Assembly (NCBI RefSeq): GCF_001905655.1
Contig: NZ_JMHT01000037.1
Coordinates: 1-64,000, forward strand
Direction of reading: 5' to 3'
From: Mycobacterium sp. ST-F2
Lineage (GTDB): Bacteria > Actinomycetota > Actinomycetes > Mycobacteriales > Mycobacteriaceae
DNA: 64,000 bases
This document shows positions 32,845-41,824 of this stretch, in pieces. Numbering within the stretch: position 1 is the first letter of the stretch; each line of letters opens with the position of its first letter. Below the pieces are notes generated by a model, which was given only the letters and a program-made list of their open reading frames with translations, searched no databases and had not been told where the DNA came from. The position numbers and the translations under genes were made by a program.

Positions 32845-33318
32845 ATGAGCGATCGGTTGTTCAATTACATCGGCGAGATGCTGTGCGGCAGCCTGAATGC
32901 CGACCTCGCGTCGGCCCGTGTGCTGGCGCCGGGTGACTTCACGAAATTCCTCACGGATGACGTGCGGCTGCACGTCATCCAGGGACGGTTGGCGGCCGAG
33001 GAGTGGGGCACCGCCGAGCGGCACGGGCCGGTGCGGGTCCTGGCCACGCACGTCATCATCACCGAGCATGGGCTGCTGTACGCGGCCGAGGTCGGCGGTC
33101 CGAATCCCGGTTACTACCTGGCGGCGCCGCGGACCTTGCTGGAACCCGTCGCCGACCACATCGCCGACAGCCCACCGCCGTCGGGCACGGCCGCAGCCGT
33201 GGACTGCCGGCTGGACCACGACCTCGCGTCCATCTGGCAATTCGAGAGCGCGCTCCGGCACCGCCTTGAGTCCGATCCGGTCATCCGGGTCCAGCTGACG
33301 GCTGCGTTCGCGGCCTGA
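32845..33318 (+). CDS. Conserved hypothetical protein
   Basis: A 157-residue soluble protein (MSDRLFNYIGEMLCGSLNAD, then LTDDVRLHVIQGRLAAEEWG, VLATHVIITEHGLLYAAEVG). No signal peptide, transmembrane helix or catalytic motif is seen. The ATG has a GGGAGC SD 6-8 nt upstream. It stands alone between the possible regulator and the convergent WhiB gene. Function unknown. Confidence 0.65.
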   Translation: MSDRLFNYIGEMLCGSLNADLASARVLAPGDFTKFLTDDVRLHVIQGRLAAEEWGTAERHGPVRVLATHVIITEHGLLYAAEVGGPNPGYYLAAPRTLLEPVADHIADSPPPSGTAAAVDCRLDHDLASIWQFESALRHRLESDPVIRVQLTAAFAA

Positions 33319-33360
33319 GGCATCGCGGGCTTCCCGGCGTCCCCGCAACGTCAATGCCTG

Positions 33361-33762
33361 TCACGCCGTATCGGCCATGGGCCTGCCGGGCGGGCCGGCG
33401 AGCGCGGCCACGGCCCGCAGCTGCCGCAGGGCGAACGTGCGGGCGCGACCGCCCTCGGGCACATTCACGCCGGCGACCACGCCCGAGATGCCCGGGGTGC
33501 TGATGGCTTCGCCGGCGCAGCGCCGGCGGCGCGGGCACCCGCGGCACAACGCCTTGACTTCGGCGTCATCGCCGGGGCTGACCCACCGGTCCGGGTCGGA
33601 CATGCACGGCGGCAGCTGCAGCGGAACAGCTGGTGTCTGCAGTGGCGCAGCCAATTTCTCCCTCCCCGACAGTGACGACGCGAGACCGCCCTGGACTCGT
33701 GTGGTTCCCCCAAACCTGAGCAGCGCGGCGTTCTTCGCGGTTCCACGTGCAAATATAGTCAT
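33361..33762 (-). CDS. WhiB-family iron-sulfur regulator, atypical
   Basis: A 133-residue WhiB-like protein. The four cluster cysteines C53, C73, C76 and C82 have the spacing C-x19-C-x2-C-x5-C (PPCMSDP and ALCRGCPRRRRCAG). The usual glycine/tryptophan turn G(V/I)WGG is replaced by GVVAGV, so the Trp that contacts SigA in WhiB proteins is missing. It is followed by a basic C-terminus. The N-terminal extension of about 50 residues is longer than usual. It probably binds [4Fe-4S] and modulates transcription. The start region is unusually AT-rich for this genome. It lies downstream of, and may be cotranscribed with, the P450 at 33859. Confidence 0.82.
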   Translation of the reverse strand: MTIFARGTAKNAALLRFGGTTRVQGGLASSLSGREKLAAPLQTPAVPLQLPPCMSDPDRWVSPGDDAEVKALCRGCPRRRRCAGEAISTPGISGVVAGVNVPEGGRARTFALRQLRAVAALAGPPGRPMADTA

Positions 33763-33858
33763 ATTGCATACAAGGTGTCTAATATTGTCCAGCGATATGG
33801 GTGAACCGTGCGCGGTGACCGCGCGGGCGGTGCCAGCCGTCGACCATGCCGGCCAGGC

Positions 33859-35232
33859 TCATGACCGACGGTGCGCCACCGCCGGGATCGGGGCGCCCGC
33901 GACCATCGTGAACGGCACCGCAAGCGGGAAATCCTCTGTCAGGGACTCGATTTCAACGGCGCGCACGATCGTGGCCAAGGCGAGAGTGGCTTCCAGAACG
34001 GCGAAATGATCTCCGATGCACGTCCGCGCGCCGGCGCCGAACGGAATGTAATGCCACCGGTCGCGGGCGCTGACGTTCTCGGGGCCGAACCGGTCGGGGT
34101 CGAATGTCAGCGGGTCCGGCCACAGCTTCGGGTCGCGGTGCATGCCGAAGATGCCCACCAGAACCATGTTGCCGGATTCGATCTTGTAGCCGTCAACGGC
34201 GATGTCCCGCAAGGCAGTACGGCCGGCGACCACCACCGGTGGGCACAGGCGCAGCGCTTCGCGCAGGACCTGGGTGGTGTATTCGAGCCGGGGGACGTCC
34301 TCGTGGGTGAGGTCATGATCGCCGATGGCCGCGACCTCTTCGGCAACCCTGCTCTGGATCTCGGGGTGGCGTCCCAGCGCCCACAAGGCGTACGCGATGG
34401 TGGTCGCTGTGGTGTCGTGGCCGGCGACCATGAATGCAATGAGGTCGTTGCAGATGTCCAGGTCCGAGAGCGCGTGGCCGGTCTCGGGGTCGGTCGCGGC
34501 GATCAGGGCGTGAACCAGGGGAGCGTCGCGGGTCGGGTCGGCGCGGCAGGATTGGAGGACCTCTCCGGCGAGCCGCCGCAGCGTCGCGGTGGCGGCCCGG
34601 GCGCGGCGCCGTGCCGGGGTGGGCAGCCACCACGGGGCGCGCACGGGCCGCATGCCGCGATCGGCCACGTAGGCCAGCGCGATGTTGAGGGGGTCGGCCA
34701 GAGCTTCGGCGCGATCGTCCAGATCGATTCCGAGCACCGAGCGTCCCAGGACGCGCATGGTCAGTCGGCGCGCTTCGGCGTCGAGATCGAGTTGGGCACC
34801 GTCTGGCCAACTGTTGCTGATGGCGGCTGCCGCGTCGGACATGTGGGTGCCGAATGCGGCGACCCGGTGCCGCGTGAAGACCGGCTGCAGAGTCCTCTTG
34901 CGTGCCCGCCAGGGCAGGTTGGGCAGGTCTGCGAGATTGTCCCCGAGAAGCCGCCGCATTTCGTGATGCACCAGTGTGCGATCGCAGGCATCGTTGTTGC
35001 GCGCCAGTACATCTCGGGCACCTTCGGGTGACATCACGAACACGATGCTGGGCCCCAGCCAGCGCGGCCCGAGTCCCACTCGGGTGATGCTGGCGCCTGC
35101 GGCCTCGCGCAGTGCCACCTGTCCGTAGTGGTTCTGCCGGGCCCATTTCATCCGTTCGCCGACCGGCAGCGGGTTCATGGGGACCAGGGGCAGCTGGTCA
35201 GGGTCCGGCAGGGCGTCGTTGTGGTCGGCCAT
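33859..35232 (-). CDS. Cytochrome P450 (paralogue of the one at 38076)
   Basis: A 457-residue P450. Landmarks are the I-helix AGHDTT (270-275), ExxR at E325-R328 (LREALRLCPP), DPDRFGPE, and the heme loop FGAGARTCIG with Cys405. It is similar throughout to the P450 at 38076 (shared NPLPxxER, WLPTPARRRAR, PLVxxLIAAxDPxTG), so the two are diverged duplicates. Substrate unknown; the family type often hydroxylates lipids or aromatic compounds. The start ATG lies 33 bp after the stop of a dienelactone hydrolase, indicating an operon under the divergent TetR gene. Confidence 0.9.
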   Translation of the reverse strand: MADHNDALPDPDQLPLVPMNPLPVGERMKWARQNHYGQVALREAAGASITRVGLGPRWLGPSIVFVMSPEGARDVLARNNDACDRTLVHHEMRRLLGDNLADLPNLPWRARKRTLQPVFTRHRVAAFGTHMSDAAAAISNSWPDGAQLDLDAEARRLTMRVLGRSVLGIDLDDRAEALADPLNIALAYVADRGMRPVRAPWWLPTPARRRARAATATLRRLAGEVLQSCRADPTRDAPLVHALIAATDPETGHALSDLDICNDLIAFMVAGHDTTATTIAYALWALGRHPEIQSRVAEEVAAIGDHDLTHEDVPRLEYTTQVLREALRLCPPVVVAGRTALRDIAVDGYKIESGNMVLVGIFGMHRDPKLWPDPLTFDPDRFGPENVSARDRWHYIPFGAGARTCIGDHFAVLEATLALATIVRAVEIESLTEDFPLAVPFTMVAGAPIPAVAHRRS

Positions 35233-35265
35233 CCTGGTGAACGTGCCCTTCTGCCGGGTGCGAGG

Positions 35266-35973
35266 TTATGCCAGATGCTTTTCGAGAAAGTCTGTCATGC
35301 GTTTCCAGGCGTCTTCGGCTTCGTCGGCGAAGTAGGACAGCCCGACCGCGCTTTCGATCTTGCGCATCGCCGGTGGGAGCCGCCAGTCGTTCATGAAGCT
35401 GTGGCCGACGTTCGGATATTCCTTGATGTCCCGTGGCACATTGCCCTCGGCGAGTGCGGATTCAAGTCTGGCGGCGCTACCGCGGGGCACGATGCGGTCT
35501 TTGGCGCCGAAACTGGCGACGACGGGACACGATTCTTTCAGCGGTTCGAGATCACGTGGTAGCACACCGTAGTTCGGTGCACTGGCATCGAACAGTCCCC
35601 CCGGGGACAGTTGAACGACGAATTGTGCGCCCATGCAGAAGCCCACCAGTCCGACCTTCCCGGTGCAGCGTGCGTCGGCGAGGAGGTGGTCGCGGGCGGC
35701 GATGATTGCTTGCTGGGCGCTGCCCCGACCGACGACGGCTGCGTACATGGTGCTGAGCATGCACTTGATCTTTGGTCCGCGGCCGTAGAGGCCGGGGACC
35801 AGAGTGAGATAGCCGTTGTCCGCGAGTCGTTCTGCGGTTCGACGCAGGTCAGCGGTCATTCCGAGGACGTCCTGGACGACCACCACTGCCGGCCACGGAC
35901 CAGTGCCGGCCGGCACTGCCAGGTACGCGGGTACGGGGTCGCCGGTGTGATCGAGGTAGCTGATGTCGGGCAT
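35266..35973 (-). CDS. Dienelactone hydrolase family protein
   Basis: A 235-residue alpha/beta hydrolase. The nucleophile is a cysteine in GFCMGAQF, the acid is in GAKDRIVP and the His in NVGHSFMND, the Cys-His-Asp triad of the dienelactone hydrolase family. It may open lactones or esters produced by the adjacent P450. It is the first gene of the run DLH - P450 (- WhiB) on the minus strand, divergent from a TetR regulator. Cytosolic; no signal peptide. Confidence 0.9.
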   Translation of the reverse strand: MPDISYLDHTGDPVPAYLAVPAGTGPWPAVVVVQDVLGMTADLRRTAERLADNGYLTLVPGLYGRGPKIKCMLSTMYAAVVGRGSAQQAIIAARDHLLADARCTGKVGLVGFCMGAQFVVQLSPGGLFDASAPNYGVLPRDLEPLKESCPVVASFGAKDRIVPRGSAARLESALAEGNVPRDIKEYPNVGHSFMNDWRLPPAMRKIESAVGLSYFADEAEDAWKRMTDFLEKHLA

Positions 35974-36134
35974 GGGTCGCTATCGAGTCCGGGCGGCGGC
36001 GGAAGCTGGGGGATGGGGTGTTTGCTGTGCCGCCATTTCTCGCAGCTCCTTCGCCTCTTGATATACTTGTTTTGGCTAGTACGATAGTTTTATATTGTTT
36101 GCCGGTATGCCTGTATTCTCCCATGAGATGGCTG

Positions 36135-36140
36135 TATGGT
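36135..36140 (+). promoter_or_regulatory. Leaderless -10 (TATGGT) of the TetR gene
   Basis: TATGGT ends 6 nt before GTG at 36147. The region 36055-36125 upstream is AT-rich compared with the rest of the window and carries short inverted elements around ctagtacgatag that could be regulator sites. Confidence 0.45.
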
Positions 36141-36146
36141 CGATGT

Positions 36147-36809
36147 GTGGCAGAGACCCGCTTATTTCCGTTCAAGCCGCCGGCTCCGCCAGAGCCGTCC
36201 ACTGAGGACAGGATTCTCGACGCCGCATTGACGGTGTTCGCGCTTCATGGCATCACCGCGACGACGTTCAAGATGATCGCCGAACAAGCAGGGGTTTCGG
36301 TAGGTGCCGTGCAGCACCACTTCCACACCAAAGCGGATTTGACCGCAAAAGTGGACAACTACGTCTTGCAGGTTCTCGGCGAAGGCCTGGAGCCGGAGAT
36401 GATGCCGAAAGAGGACGCCCTCGAGGAGGCCGGCCGGCGCATGACGCGCCTGATCGAGACTCATCCGCGTGTCATGGACTATGTCGGGCGCGCACTCGTT
36501 GAGATCGATTCGGATTCAACGATCGGTGAAGTGATCTTCGATGGGTTGACCGGAATCAGCGAGGCGCAGGGCAGGCAGTTCGTCGAGCGCGGTGAAGTCC
36601 TGGGCGACCTGGACTACAAATGGCTGATTCTCATTCCGCTGATCTTGCGCGTCGGCCCCATGATCCTGCGCCGCCATATCGAGCGGTATCTGGGCGAGCC
36701 GTTCTACACCGGCGAGCAATTGGAACGCTGGGATAGCACCGTCACCGGTCTGTTGCGTCACGGCGCCTTCCGGTCGAAGGCCCAGAACCCGACCGAGACC
36801 CCTGGCTGA
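36147..36809 (+). CDS. TetR-family transcriptional regulator
   Basis: A 220-residue regulator. The HTH lies near residues 25-60 (RILDAALTVFALHGITATTF, then AEQAGVSVGAVQHHFHTKADL), with an all-helical C-terminal domain. The start GTG at 36147 is chosen from the leaderless promoter; an in-frame ATG at 36126 is also possible. Divergent from the DLH-P450 operon across 173 bp, which it likely controls. A hairpin terminator follows its stop. Confidence 0.86.
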   Translation: MAETRLFPFKPPAPPEPSTEDRILDAALTVFALHGITATTFKMIAEQAGVSVGAVQHHFHTKADLTAKVDNYVLQVLGEGLEPEMMPKEDALEEAGRRMTRLIETHPRVMDYVGRALVEIDSDSTIGEVIFDGLTGISEAQGRQFVERGEVLGDLDYKWLILIPLILRVGPMILRRHIERYLGEPFYTGEQLERWDSTVTGLLRHGAFRSKAQNPTETPG

Positions 36810-36830
36810 ACCGCGCTCCATGACTCGACC

Positions 36831-36855
36831 GCTGCGCTGAATAATCCAGCGCAGC
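36831..36855. terminator. 9-bp hairpin between convergent genes
   Basis: GCTGCGCTG (36831-36839), loop aataatc, CAGCGCAGC (36847-36855). It lies between the TetR stop and the methyltransferase stop, suitable as a bidirectional terminator. Confidence 0.6.
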
Positions 36856-36872
36856 AGTGAGTTCCGATTCGC

Positions 36873-37544
36873 CTACGGCTTGCGCGCCGCGAGCAGCAGC
36901 GCCGGAAGCTGGGCAACTCCGTTCTCATCGGTGGGGAAGTTGCGTTCCGGATGTCCCGGAAATTCCGGTGGTTTCACCGCGACGAGCGCCGGGTGCAACG
37001 TGATGTCGGACCAGTATTTGCCCACCGCCGCGGTGACTTCGGCTTCGGTCACCAAGTTGGGGATCGGGAATGGGGAGTCGGGCGGGATCGCTTCGGTGGT
37101 GAAGACCAACAGGTACAGCGCAGCGCCGCTGTCGGCGGCGTCGTAGATCCCGCGCATGTAGTCGTCGCGCCCATCGACGGGCAAGGAGTGGAACAGCGTG
37201 CAGTCGAGCACCGTGCTGAACCGTTGCGTCAAGCCGACAGCGTCGAGGTGTCGCAGATCGCCTTGCAGGAAGCGAACGTTCGACAGTCCGTGCTGCGCTG
37301 CGGCGTCTTCGGCGGCTGCGATGGCAACGGCGGAGATGTCGACGCCGGTGACGTCGTAGCCGCGTGCGGCGAGTTCCAGCGCGGTGTCGCCGACGCCGCA
37401 ACCGGCGTCCAGGACGGGGCCGTGCATTTTTCCCTGGTCAATCAAGGTCAGGATCTCTGGTTGTGGCGCCCCGATGTTCCACGGCGGTGGCCCCATGAAC
37501 AGTTCGCCCTGGTATGCCTTGTCCCAGTCCATCACTTCGCCCAT
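36873..37544 (-). CDS. Class I SAM-dependent methyltransferase
   Basis: A 223-residue methyltransferase. The SAM-binding motif I is VLDAGCGVGDTALELAARG, followed by the acidic motif II YDVTGVDIS and a later VRFLQGDLRH. It begins MGEVMDWDKAYQGELFMGPP, and the PPPWNIGAPQPEI segment is typical of small-molecule/thiol methyltransferase-like proteins in actinobacteria. Substrate unknown. The ATG at 37544 excludes a basic, non-conserved extension. It is 531 bp downstream of the second P450 on the same strand. Confidence 0.85.
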   Translation of the reverse strand: MGEVMDWDKAYQGELFMGPPPWNIGAPQPEILTLIDQGKMHGPVLDAGCGVGDTALELAARGYDVTGVDISAVAIAAAEDAAAQHGLSNVRFLQGDLRHLDAVGLTQRFSTVLDCTLFHSLPVDGRDDYMRGIYDAADSGAALYLLVFTTEAIPPDSPFPIPNLVTEAEVTAAVGKYWSDITLHPALVAVKPPEFPGHPERNFPTDENGVAQLPALLLAARKP

Positions 37545-38075
37545 GGCCAGAGCGTAGCGCCATGCCGCTGGGCGCCGGCAGTGCAAACCTTTCCGCATTG
37601 GCCCTGGTGTGGCCATGGCTGCCGGGATTCGTCGACCTCGCGTCGTGATCAGACCCAGGCTGATTGCGGGTTCGGTTGGTCGACAACTGAATTCGGGCGC
37701 GCCTGCATCAGGTGAGACGGTCTGCGGACACCGTGGGAACCGGCTTCGCGTAACCGTGCCCGTGCACCTTGTCCCGCTGCAGCAGACCGTCTCGGTACAT
37801 CGATTTGGAGCGTCAATTGCTGCATATTGTCGATGGTTACTGTTGTATCGCTGTACGTGCAGTATGTATTGTCGTCGACGTGTGGAGGGTGATTCGCGAC
37901 GTCCGAGGGGCGGCCGACATCACCTCGGTGGCGCGGCCATGACCAGGCGCGGAATGAGTACGACTGCGCTTGAGGCCGGCGCTCAGTGACAAAAGCGGCA
38001 GTGCTGGTCGATGTCGAGGGGTCATCGACCGGCACTGCTGTCTGACGGGCCTCTCGATCAGCAGGCCTGGGCGGT
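37545..38075. other. 531-bp intergenic region without a supported gene
   Basis: An open frame of 126 codons (37609-37989, plus) has no recognisable features and atypical composition. The notable content is the long-range inverted repeat at 37714-37793. An AT-richer patch around 37805-37880 may mark horizontally acquired or promoter DNA. Nothing else is seen. Confidence 0.55.
37714..37793 (-). ncRNA. Candidate structured RNA or long terminator stem
   Basis: GAGACGGTCTGC (37714-37725) pairs perfectly with GCAGACCGTCTC (37782-37793), with a second helix GGACA/TGTCC (37726-37730 with 37770-37774) and a possible inner hairpin. It lies 3' of the P450 and 170 bp 5' of the methyltransferase on the minus strand. 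It matches no riboswitch class I recognise. Confidence 0.35.
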
Positions 38076-39443
38076 TCAGCGGAGCTTGATCCTGGCGGGA
38101 ATCGGGCCGCCGGCAACAACGGTGAACGGTGCGGCCGTGGGGAATTCGTCTTCGAGAGAAGTGATTTCAGCACGACGCTCGATGGTGGCCAACGCGAGTG
38201 TGGCCTCCAGCATCGCGAAATGATCCCCGATGCATCCTCGAGGCCCACCGCCGAACGGGACATACTGCCAGCGGTCACGACTCTTCGAGGCTTCCTCGGT
38301 GAACCGGTCGGGGTCGAACCGCAACGGGTCTGCCCACAACGTCGGGTCCCGTTGAACAGACATCCGGCCGACAACCAGCATCGTCCCGGCTGGAATCCGA
38401 TAGCCGGCCACCTGGACGTCCCGCATCGTCATACGCGATCCGGTCGCACCCGGCGGGCACAACCGCATCGCCTCTTTGAGCACCTGAACGGTGTATCCGA
38501 GCCGAGGAACGTCGTCGGGGGTGAGCCGACCGGCACCGAGTGCGGCGACCTCGGCGGCGACGCGGTCCTGAATATCAGGGTTACGCCCCAGCTGCCACAG
38601 GGCATACGAGATCGACGTCGCCGTCGTGTCATGTCCGGCGAAGATGAAGATGATCAACTCATCAGCAATCTCGTTGTCCGTCAGAGGCTTTCCGGTATCC
38701 GGATCCCTGGCCGCGATGAGCTGCTGCACCAGCGGTGCGCTTCGGGCCGGATCGGCCTTGCACGCTCGGACGATGTCGAGGGCCGCCGTGCGCAAAGTGG
38801 CTGCCGCTCTGCGTGCCCGCCGACGTGCGGGCGTCGGGAGCCAATGGGGCGCCCGCACCGGGCTGATGGCGCGCGAGACGGCATAACTGACCGCCTCCCG
38901 CATGGGTGCGGACAACGAATCGTTGTTGCTGGTGACGTCAAGGCCCAGCACCGAGTGCCCCAATGCGCGCATGGTCAGCTTGCGCGCCTCGACGTCCAGG
39001 TCGATCTCGCTACCGTCCTGCCAAGCGCCGCAGACCGATTCGGTTGCCTTCGACATGTGGCCGCCGAACGTGTTGACCGACTGTTTGGTGAACACCGGTT
39101 GCAGCGTGCGGCGACGCGGCTTCCACTGCTCGAACGGCGTGACGAACAGGTTGGGGCCGAGGAGACGCTGCATCTCCACGGTCACGCCGGCGGTTTTGTC
39201 GATCGAACTGTCACGGCAGGAAACGACGTCGCGGATGCCCTGTGGGGAGGTGACGACCACCAGAGGTGGCATCAGCCACCGGGGCGCCAACCTGAAGCGC
39301 GTCACGGGACCGCCCGCATCGCGCAAGATATCCGTACCGGTGTGAAAGCTGCGGCACGCCGCCAGGCGCTCTTTGTACGGCAGTGGGTTCAGCGGCGGTA
39401 GCGGCAACGATGCGACATCTCGCATGTCCGACGACACCGCCAT
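38076..39443 (-). CDS. Cytochrome P450 (paralogue of the one at 33859)
   Basis: A 455-residue P450. I-helix AGHDTT (269-274), ExxR at E324-R327 (LKEAMRLCPP), and heme loop FGGGPRGCIG with Cys404. The ATG at 39443 has a strong GGGGAGG SD 8 nt upstream. It resembles the P450 at 33859 along its whole length, but no TetR or hydrolase is adjacent to this copy. Redox partners are not encoded in the window. Substrate unknown. Confidence 0.9.
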   Translation of the reverse strand: MAVSSDMRDVASLPLPPLNPLPYKERLAACRSFHTGTDILRDAGGPVTRFRLAPRWLMPPLVVVTSPQGIRDVVSCRDSSIDKTAGVTVEMQRLLGPNLFVTPFEQWKPRRRTLQPVFTKQSVNTFGGHMSKATESVCGAWQDGSEIDLDVEARKLTMRALGHSVLGLDVTSNNDSLSAPMREAVSYAVSRAISPVRAPHWLPTPARRRARRAAATLRTAALDIVRACKADPARSAPLVQQLIAARDPDTGKPLTDNEIADELIIFIFAGHDTTATSISYALWQLGRNPDIQDRVAAEVAALGAGRLTPDDVPRLGYTVQVLKEAMRLCPPGATGSRMTMRDVQVAGYRIPAGTMLVVGRMSVQRDPTLWADPLRFDPDRFTEEASKSRDRWQYVPFGGGPRGCIGDHFAMLEATLALATIERRAEITSLEDEFPTAAPFTVVAGGPIPARIKLR

Positions 39444-39674
39444 GACGATCCCTCCCCGGAATACAATGCGCGTCTACGCAACTGGCGAATTCGCCACCAT
39501 AGCACCGTTGCAAACGGTAATGACCAATTGCGTGGTCGATCCTGGTTTGACGAATCGTCTTGCTAATGCGCGGTTTACGCTCCAAGATTAGCCGATGGTG
39601 AAAGTGCCGAAAAAGGGTGACTCCAAGCGTGGCGCCCGCCGGCACAGCACGATTCCCAGAATTGGGAGCCGATA

Positions 39675-41798
39675 ATGCATCACACTGATCCGGATGAATA
39701 TCGTCCGCAAATTCTGGACCCCAGGGATTCGGCTGACGCGACCGTTCTCGATCGGCTTCGATCCGAACCCCATGTCCAGACCCTCGATCACCACGGCGCC
39801 GAGCTGGACAACCTGCGCAGGCTGCGCCCGGAACCCGCCGCGGCGCTGTTGGACGAACCGGGCCGGTGGGTCTGGTACCCGTGGCGGCGCACCCTGGTCT
39901 CGATACCCGGCCCGCGGGGTTTCAAGGCACTGCGCCTGGACCGCAATCGCAACGCCGTCACCGTCGAAGAACAGAGTCGCCTGGCCGAACTCACCGTCGG
40001 TGTCGCCGGCCTGAGCGTCGGTCATGTCATTGCCCACACGCTGGCGCTCCAAGGCCTGTGCGGGCGCCTGCGGCTGGCCGATTTCGACCGCGTCGAGCTG
40101 TCCAATCTCAACCGGATACCGGCCACCGTGTTCGATCTCGGGATCAACAAGGCGGTCGCGACGGCACGCCGGATCGCCGAACTCGACCCCTACCTCCCCG
40201 TCGAGGTCTTCCATCAAGGCCTGACCACCGACACCGTCGACGACTTCCTCGACGGCCTCAATGTCCTTGTCGAAGAATGTGATTCGCTCGACATCAAGGC
40301 CGTCGTGCGCGTTGCCGCCGGGCACCGGCGCATCCCGGTGCTCATGGCCACCAGTGACCGCGGCATCGTCGACGTCGAACGCTTCGACGACGAGCCAGGC
40401 CGGCCGATCTTGCACGGACTCCTGGGCCCGCTCGACATCGGCTTGCTGCCCGGCATGAGCAGCAAGGAGAAGATTCCGCACATCCTGCGCCACCTGGAAG
40501 CCGAGAAGCTCTCACCGCGCACCGCGGCGTCGCTGATCGAGCTGGACCGCACGCTGGCCACCTGGCCGCAGGTGGCCTCCGAGGTCATCATCGGTGCGTC
40601 AGCGGTCGCCGAAGCCGTGCGGCGCATCGGGCTCGGAGAGGAACTGCGCTCGGGCCGGACCCGCATCGACATCGGCTCGTCCCTCGACCAGCTCGCCGAA
40701 CCGGCGATGGCCGCGGCGCGACCCACCACGCCGCCGCAGCAGCCATTGACCCCCGCCGGCGTCACCGGGCTGATCACGATCGCCGCGATGCGCGCCCCCT
40801 CGGGCGGCAACATTCAGCCCTGGTCGATCGAAGCCGGCGAAGATGAGATCGCCATCAGCCTTGCCCCGCAATACAGTCCGACCATCGACGTCGGGTTCCG
40901 GGGCGGTGCCGTTGCGATCGGCGCAGCGGTGTTCAATGCCCGGGTGGCCGCCGCCCACCATGGCGTCCTCGGGCCGGTCACCTTCGACGAGCACCCGGGC
41001 GGGTCGCCGCTGCAGGCGACGCTCCGGTTCGGCGCGGAGCGCTCCCAGGACCTTGCGAACCTGTATGGCCCGGTGCTCGCGCGCGAGACCAACCGGGGCA
41101 AAGGCACCGCCGCGCCCCTCTCCGACGCCGTCGCCGGCGCGTTGACCGCGGTCGCCGAACGTGAAGGCGGCCACCTGCGACTCATCGCCGCACCCGATGA
41201 GATCGATTCCGCTGCAAAGATTTTGGGTACTTCCGACCGGATCAGGTTCCTCACCCCGCACCTGCACCAGGAGATGATCGCGGAGCTGCGCTGGCCCGGC
41301 GATCCCGACCCGGACGCCGGGATCGACGTGCACAGCCTCGGTTTGGACGATGGTGGTCTGATCCTGCTCGAGCTGCTGCGCCGGCCCGAGGTCATGGCCC
41401 AACTGGCCGACTGGAACGCCGGCGATGCGCTGGGTGACGACATGCGTGACCGGGTGCGCGCAAGTTCGGCGCTGGCCGTCATCACTGTCACCGGCGGCAC
41501 CCTGCGCGACTACGCAGCCGGTGGCTCAGCCGTGGAAGCTGTTTGGGTACATGCACAACAGCACGGCCTGGCCGTGCAACCGGTTTCTCCGGTGTGGCTG
41601 TTTGCGCAGGACACCACCGACCTCACCAAGCTCTCGGCGCGCTTCGCAGACGAACTCGGCAGACTGCAACGCGAATTCATCGACCTGGCGGGCGCCGGCG
41701 CGGACGAAAGGATCGCGCTGATCCTGCGACTCACCACCGCCGCTCCGTCTGCGGTGACCAGCCGGCGCAGCGCCGACCGGATTCGGCTACCCCAGTAG
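39675..41798 (+). CDS. moeY: ThiF/E1-like domain fused to nitroreductase (MoeY/Rv1355c-like)
   Basis: A 707-residue fusion. Residues about 95-330 are a ThiF/MoeB/E1-like Rossmann domain (LTVGVAGLSVGHVIAHTLAL, then RLADFDRVELSNLNRIPATV, and NVLVEECDSLDIK). Residues about 350-690 are nitroreductase-like (ITIAAMRAPSGGNIQPWSIE). The length and fusion match Rv1355c, annotated moeY in M. tuberculosis, though a role in molybdopterin synthesis is doubtful. A plausible chemistry is adenylation or cyclisation of a peptide or acid followed by flavin oxidation, as in some azole-forming systems; this is inference. The ATG has GGGAG 6 nt upstream. It converges on the GGDEF-EAL gene, its neighbour also in M. 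tuberculosis. Confidence 0.82.
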   Translation: MHHTDPDEYRPQILDPRDSADATVLDRLRSEPHVQTLDHHGAELDNLRRLRPEPAAALLDEPGRWVWYPWRRTLVSIPGPRGFKALRLDRNRNAVTVEEQSRLAELTVGVAGLSVGHVIAHTLALQGLCGRLRLADFDRVELSNLNRIPATVFDLGINKAVATARRIAELDPYLPVEVFHQGLTTDTVDDFLDGLNVLVEECDSLDIKAVVRVAAGHRRIPVLMATSDRGIVDVERFDDEPGRPILHGLLGPLDIGLLPGMSSKEKIPHILRHLEAEKLSPRTAASLIELDRTLATWPQVASEVIIGASAVAEAVRRIGLGEELRSGRTRIDIGSSLDQLAEPAMAAARPTTPPQQPLTPAGVTGLITIAAMRAPSGGNIQPWSIEAGEDEIAISLAPQYSPTIDVGFRGGAVAIGAAVFNARVAAAHHGVLGPVTFDEHPGGSPLQATLRFGAERSQDLANLYGPVLARETNRGKGTAAPLSDAVAGALTAVAEREGGHLRLIAAPDEIDSAAKILGTSDRIRFLTPHLHQEMIAELRWPGDPDPDAGIDVHSLGLDDGGLILLELLRRPEVMAQLADWNAGDALGDDMRDRVRASSALAVITVTGGTLRDYAAGGSAVEAVWVHAQQHGLAVQPVSPVWLFAQDTTDLTKLSARFADELGRLQREFIDLAGAGADERIALILRLTTAAPSAVTSRRSADRIRLPQ

Positions 41799-41824
41799 CC
41801 TTCGAGTTCTCCAGCGCAGACTTT

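Noticed and set aside
37714..37793. Cobalamin, M-box, ydaO or T-box riboswitch
   Set aside because: None of the conserved boxes of these classes is present.
37609..37989. 126-codon plus-strand open frame
   Set aside because: No recognisable domain, SD or protein-like composition, and it crosses the structured inverted repeat.
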